From: Picocystis sp. L7
Lineage: Eukaryota; Chlorophyta; Picocystophyceae; Picocystales; Picocystaceae
DNA length: 64,000 nt
NCBI GenBank assembly: GCA_020975725.1
Contig: QXJR01000024.1
Span: 124,001 to 188,000, forward strand
Reading direction: 5' to 3'
Under the pieces are notes generated by a model. The model had not been told where the DNA came from, searched no databases, and saw only the letters and a list, made by a program, of their open reading frames with translations. Numbering within the stretch: the first letter of the stretch is position 1; the number at the start of each line of letters is the position of its first letter. The position numbers and the translations under genes are program-made. Of this stretch, positions 62,773 to 64,000 are shown in pieces.

Positions 62773-63354
62773 TCAAATGTCTTCCTTTTCAGTGCTTGAA
62801 GCCAACCAATCAAGGTAGCCTTTATTCCCCTTGGTGATTGGCACAGCGATCACCTCTGGCACATCATATGGATGCGCGTCCACCACTACTTTTGACAGAG
62901 CATCGAAAAGCTGTGCCCTGGATTTGATCATCAGGAGCACTTCAGAATCCGTCTCCACCTTACCTTCCCACCAGTACATGGATTGTATCCCTGGTATCAT
63001 ATTCACACAGGCAGCCAATTTCTCATTGATCAGCTTGGAGGCGATGGCTTTGCCGTCATCTGCAGTGGGGGCAGTCACGTACACGGCAATGAATTCGTTT
63101 TCAGCAGCACCGGCACTACCTTCGAGGCTACCCATCGACCTAGCCATCACTGTACCGATTCCTGTCGGGCATCCACGAGTCGAGGCGAAAGGGTTGGAAA
63201 TATGGCCAACACCTGCGTCAGATACACATTTCTCGAGCCATTGCCGTCCTCCAAGACCCATTGGTACCTTTCCATGGGCATTCGGCTTCGCGCAAAGAGA
63301 CGATGGCCTTGGCAACCACGTCCTTGCGCCCACTCGTAGCGCCGCTGCACGCAT
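62773..63354 (-). CDS. CUTA: CutA-family protein with organelle leader
   Basis: 193 residues. Residues about 86-190 are the trimeric ferredoxin-like CutA domain: FIAVYVTAPTADDGKAIASK, INEKLAACVNMIPGIQSMYW, WEGKVETDSEVLLMIKSRAQ, HPYDVPEVIAVPITKGNKGY and LDWLASS. The LAACVN and HPYDVPE motifs are diagnostic. In plants CutA is a plastid copper-binding protein; in animals it helps anchor acetylcholinesterase. The precise role is unsettled everywhere. The first 80 residues are rich in Arg, Ala, Gly and Ser with few acids (MRAAALRVGARTWLPRPSSL), typical of a transit peptide. The frame extends to 63519, but that part does not look like a leader, so ATG 63354 is chosen. Confidence 0.92.
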   Translation of the reverse strand: MRAAALRVGARTWLPRPSSLCAKPNAHGKVPMGLGGRQWLEKCVSDAGVGHISNPFASTRGCPTGIGTVMARSMGSLEGSAGAAENEFIAVYVTAPTADDGKAIASKLINEKLAACVNMIPGIQSMYWWEGKVETDSEVLLMIKSRAQLFDALSKVVVDAHPYDVPEVIAVPITKGNKGYLDWLASSTEKEDI

Positions 63355-63549
63355 CGTCCGTTGCTTCGAAACGTGTTTCAGTGGTCTCTGACGGGGTCCG
63401 TTGACAAGGTTCCGGCCCTTTTCTTCAAGACGAACGCCTTGGATGGTGTTCACCGATCTCTTGATGCACGAAATTCCGCTATTCTCGACCTCTCTCGGTG
63501 ATTTGCTTTCGACTTCCAAGCAGCACGAGTGGTTCCTTTCGCACTCGAT

Positions 63550-63678
63550 TCACGCACCGTAAGTTTCGAGTGCAATCCACACGCTGGCAGCTCCCGCCAG
63601 GACCAAGATCACGGTTTTCCAGTTCGGTAGCCACGTCGAGATCCCCTTCTTTCTCTTCGAATTTCCAGGTGCGTGCAT
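63550..63678 (-). CDS. 42-residue membrane microprotein or last exon of a longer gene
   Basis: The end of a minus-strand frame reads MHAPGNSKRKKGISTWLPNW, then KTVILVLAGAASVWIALETY and two more residues. A basic N-terminus followed by one hydrophobic segment of about 18 residues that ends the protein is the pattern of tiny subunits of mitochondrial or plastid complexes and of tail-anchored proteins. ATG 63678 opens it directly; the frame also continues upstream, so it could instead be the final exon of a larger gene lying to the right. It lies about 200 bp upstream of the CutA start on the same strand. Coding status rests on composition only. Confidence 0.42.
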   Translation of the reverse strand: MHAPGNSKRKKGISTWLPNWKTVILVLAGAASVWIALETYGA

Positions 63679-64000
63679 GCGAAGTGCACGTGCACGTGTG
63701 GGAAGGCGCCGGTGGACGTGTGTCCACCATCGAGGAAACTCGTTCGTTAACCCTTCTTCCTGGGGAGTTTCTTCTCGACAAGGCGGGTTGTTTCGGGGTC
63801 CATGGGGAAGGTGGGAGAGGGGAAAACGAATCCATACCTTGCATGAGCGCCATGGGACGTGAATGCGGTTGTTTCGACGGTGTGGAGGCTGATTGTGCAG
63901 CGCGGAAAGCCACGTAGCCACCTCGCGCTTTTCCACGCGTGGATGACACGACAACGACCATGGAAGATTTGCATGGATACCGATCTTCGCCCACAACGGC
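63679..64000. other. Right-edge sequence, no supported gene
   Basis: GC-rich with overlapping open frames on both strands and no motif. It may hold upstream exons or the promoter of the minus-strand microprotein. Confidence 0.4.

Overview
This is a nuclear chromosome segment of an intron-poor eukaryote, most likely an alga. The recognisable genes are eukaryotic: BUD23, eIF3k, CNOT4/NOT4, ataxin-3, ethanolamine/choline kinase and HEATR6. Three further genes have plant or plastid flavour: a plant-type DUF1365 protein, a CutA with a transit-peptide-like leader, and a rhodanese protein with a basic leader. Most genes read through without introns, but three or four small genes make sense only with one short intron (GT...AG, in the clearest case with a CTGAC-like branch site). 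A red alga would fit an intron-poor, gene-sparse, Copia-bearing genome; that is inference from style, not from a marker gene.

Layout. 1-8 kb: GC-rich, with a DUF1365 gene running off the left edge, a degenerate tetrapyrrole-methylase-like protein with a coiled-coil tail, and three small genes (two probably spliced) among pyrimidine tracts and a CATCCA satellite. 8-12.8 kb: AT-richer, no supported host gene, faint traces of a decayed Ty3-like element. 12.84-30.67 kb: an unusual Copia complex. It has 4,420-bp head-to-tail units, each made of the 5' half of an element on the + strand and the 3' half of the same family on the - strand, then one whole-looking - strand element, then a + strand 3' half. 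30.7-33.7 kb: no gene seen. 33.7-51.6 kb: the host gene island, with BUD23 behind a solo-LTR relic, a coiled-coil protein, a tiny membrane protein, an ataxin-3-like deubiquitinase, a rhodanese protein, eIF3k and CNOT4 in divergent pairing, ethanolamine kinase and HEATR6. 51.78-56.68 kb: a second, very young Copia element with identical-looking LTRs and target duplication, 181 bp upstream of the HEATR6 start. 58.1-64 kb: a ten-helix EF-hand-like membrane protein of unknown family, a small spliced gene, CutA and a 42-residue membrane microprotein.

The host genes do not form a pathway. They are housekeeping functions: translation and ribosome biogenesis (eIF3k, BUD23), mRNA decay and ubiquitin signalling (CNOT4, ataxin-3), and phospholipid synthesis (ethanolamine kinase). 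The most unusual content is the Copia complex and the way LTRs of the second family lie immediately upstream of two host start codons in the same antisense orientation.
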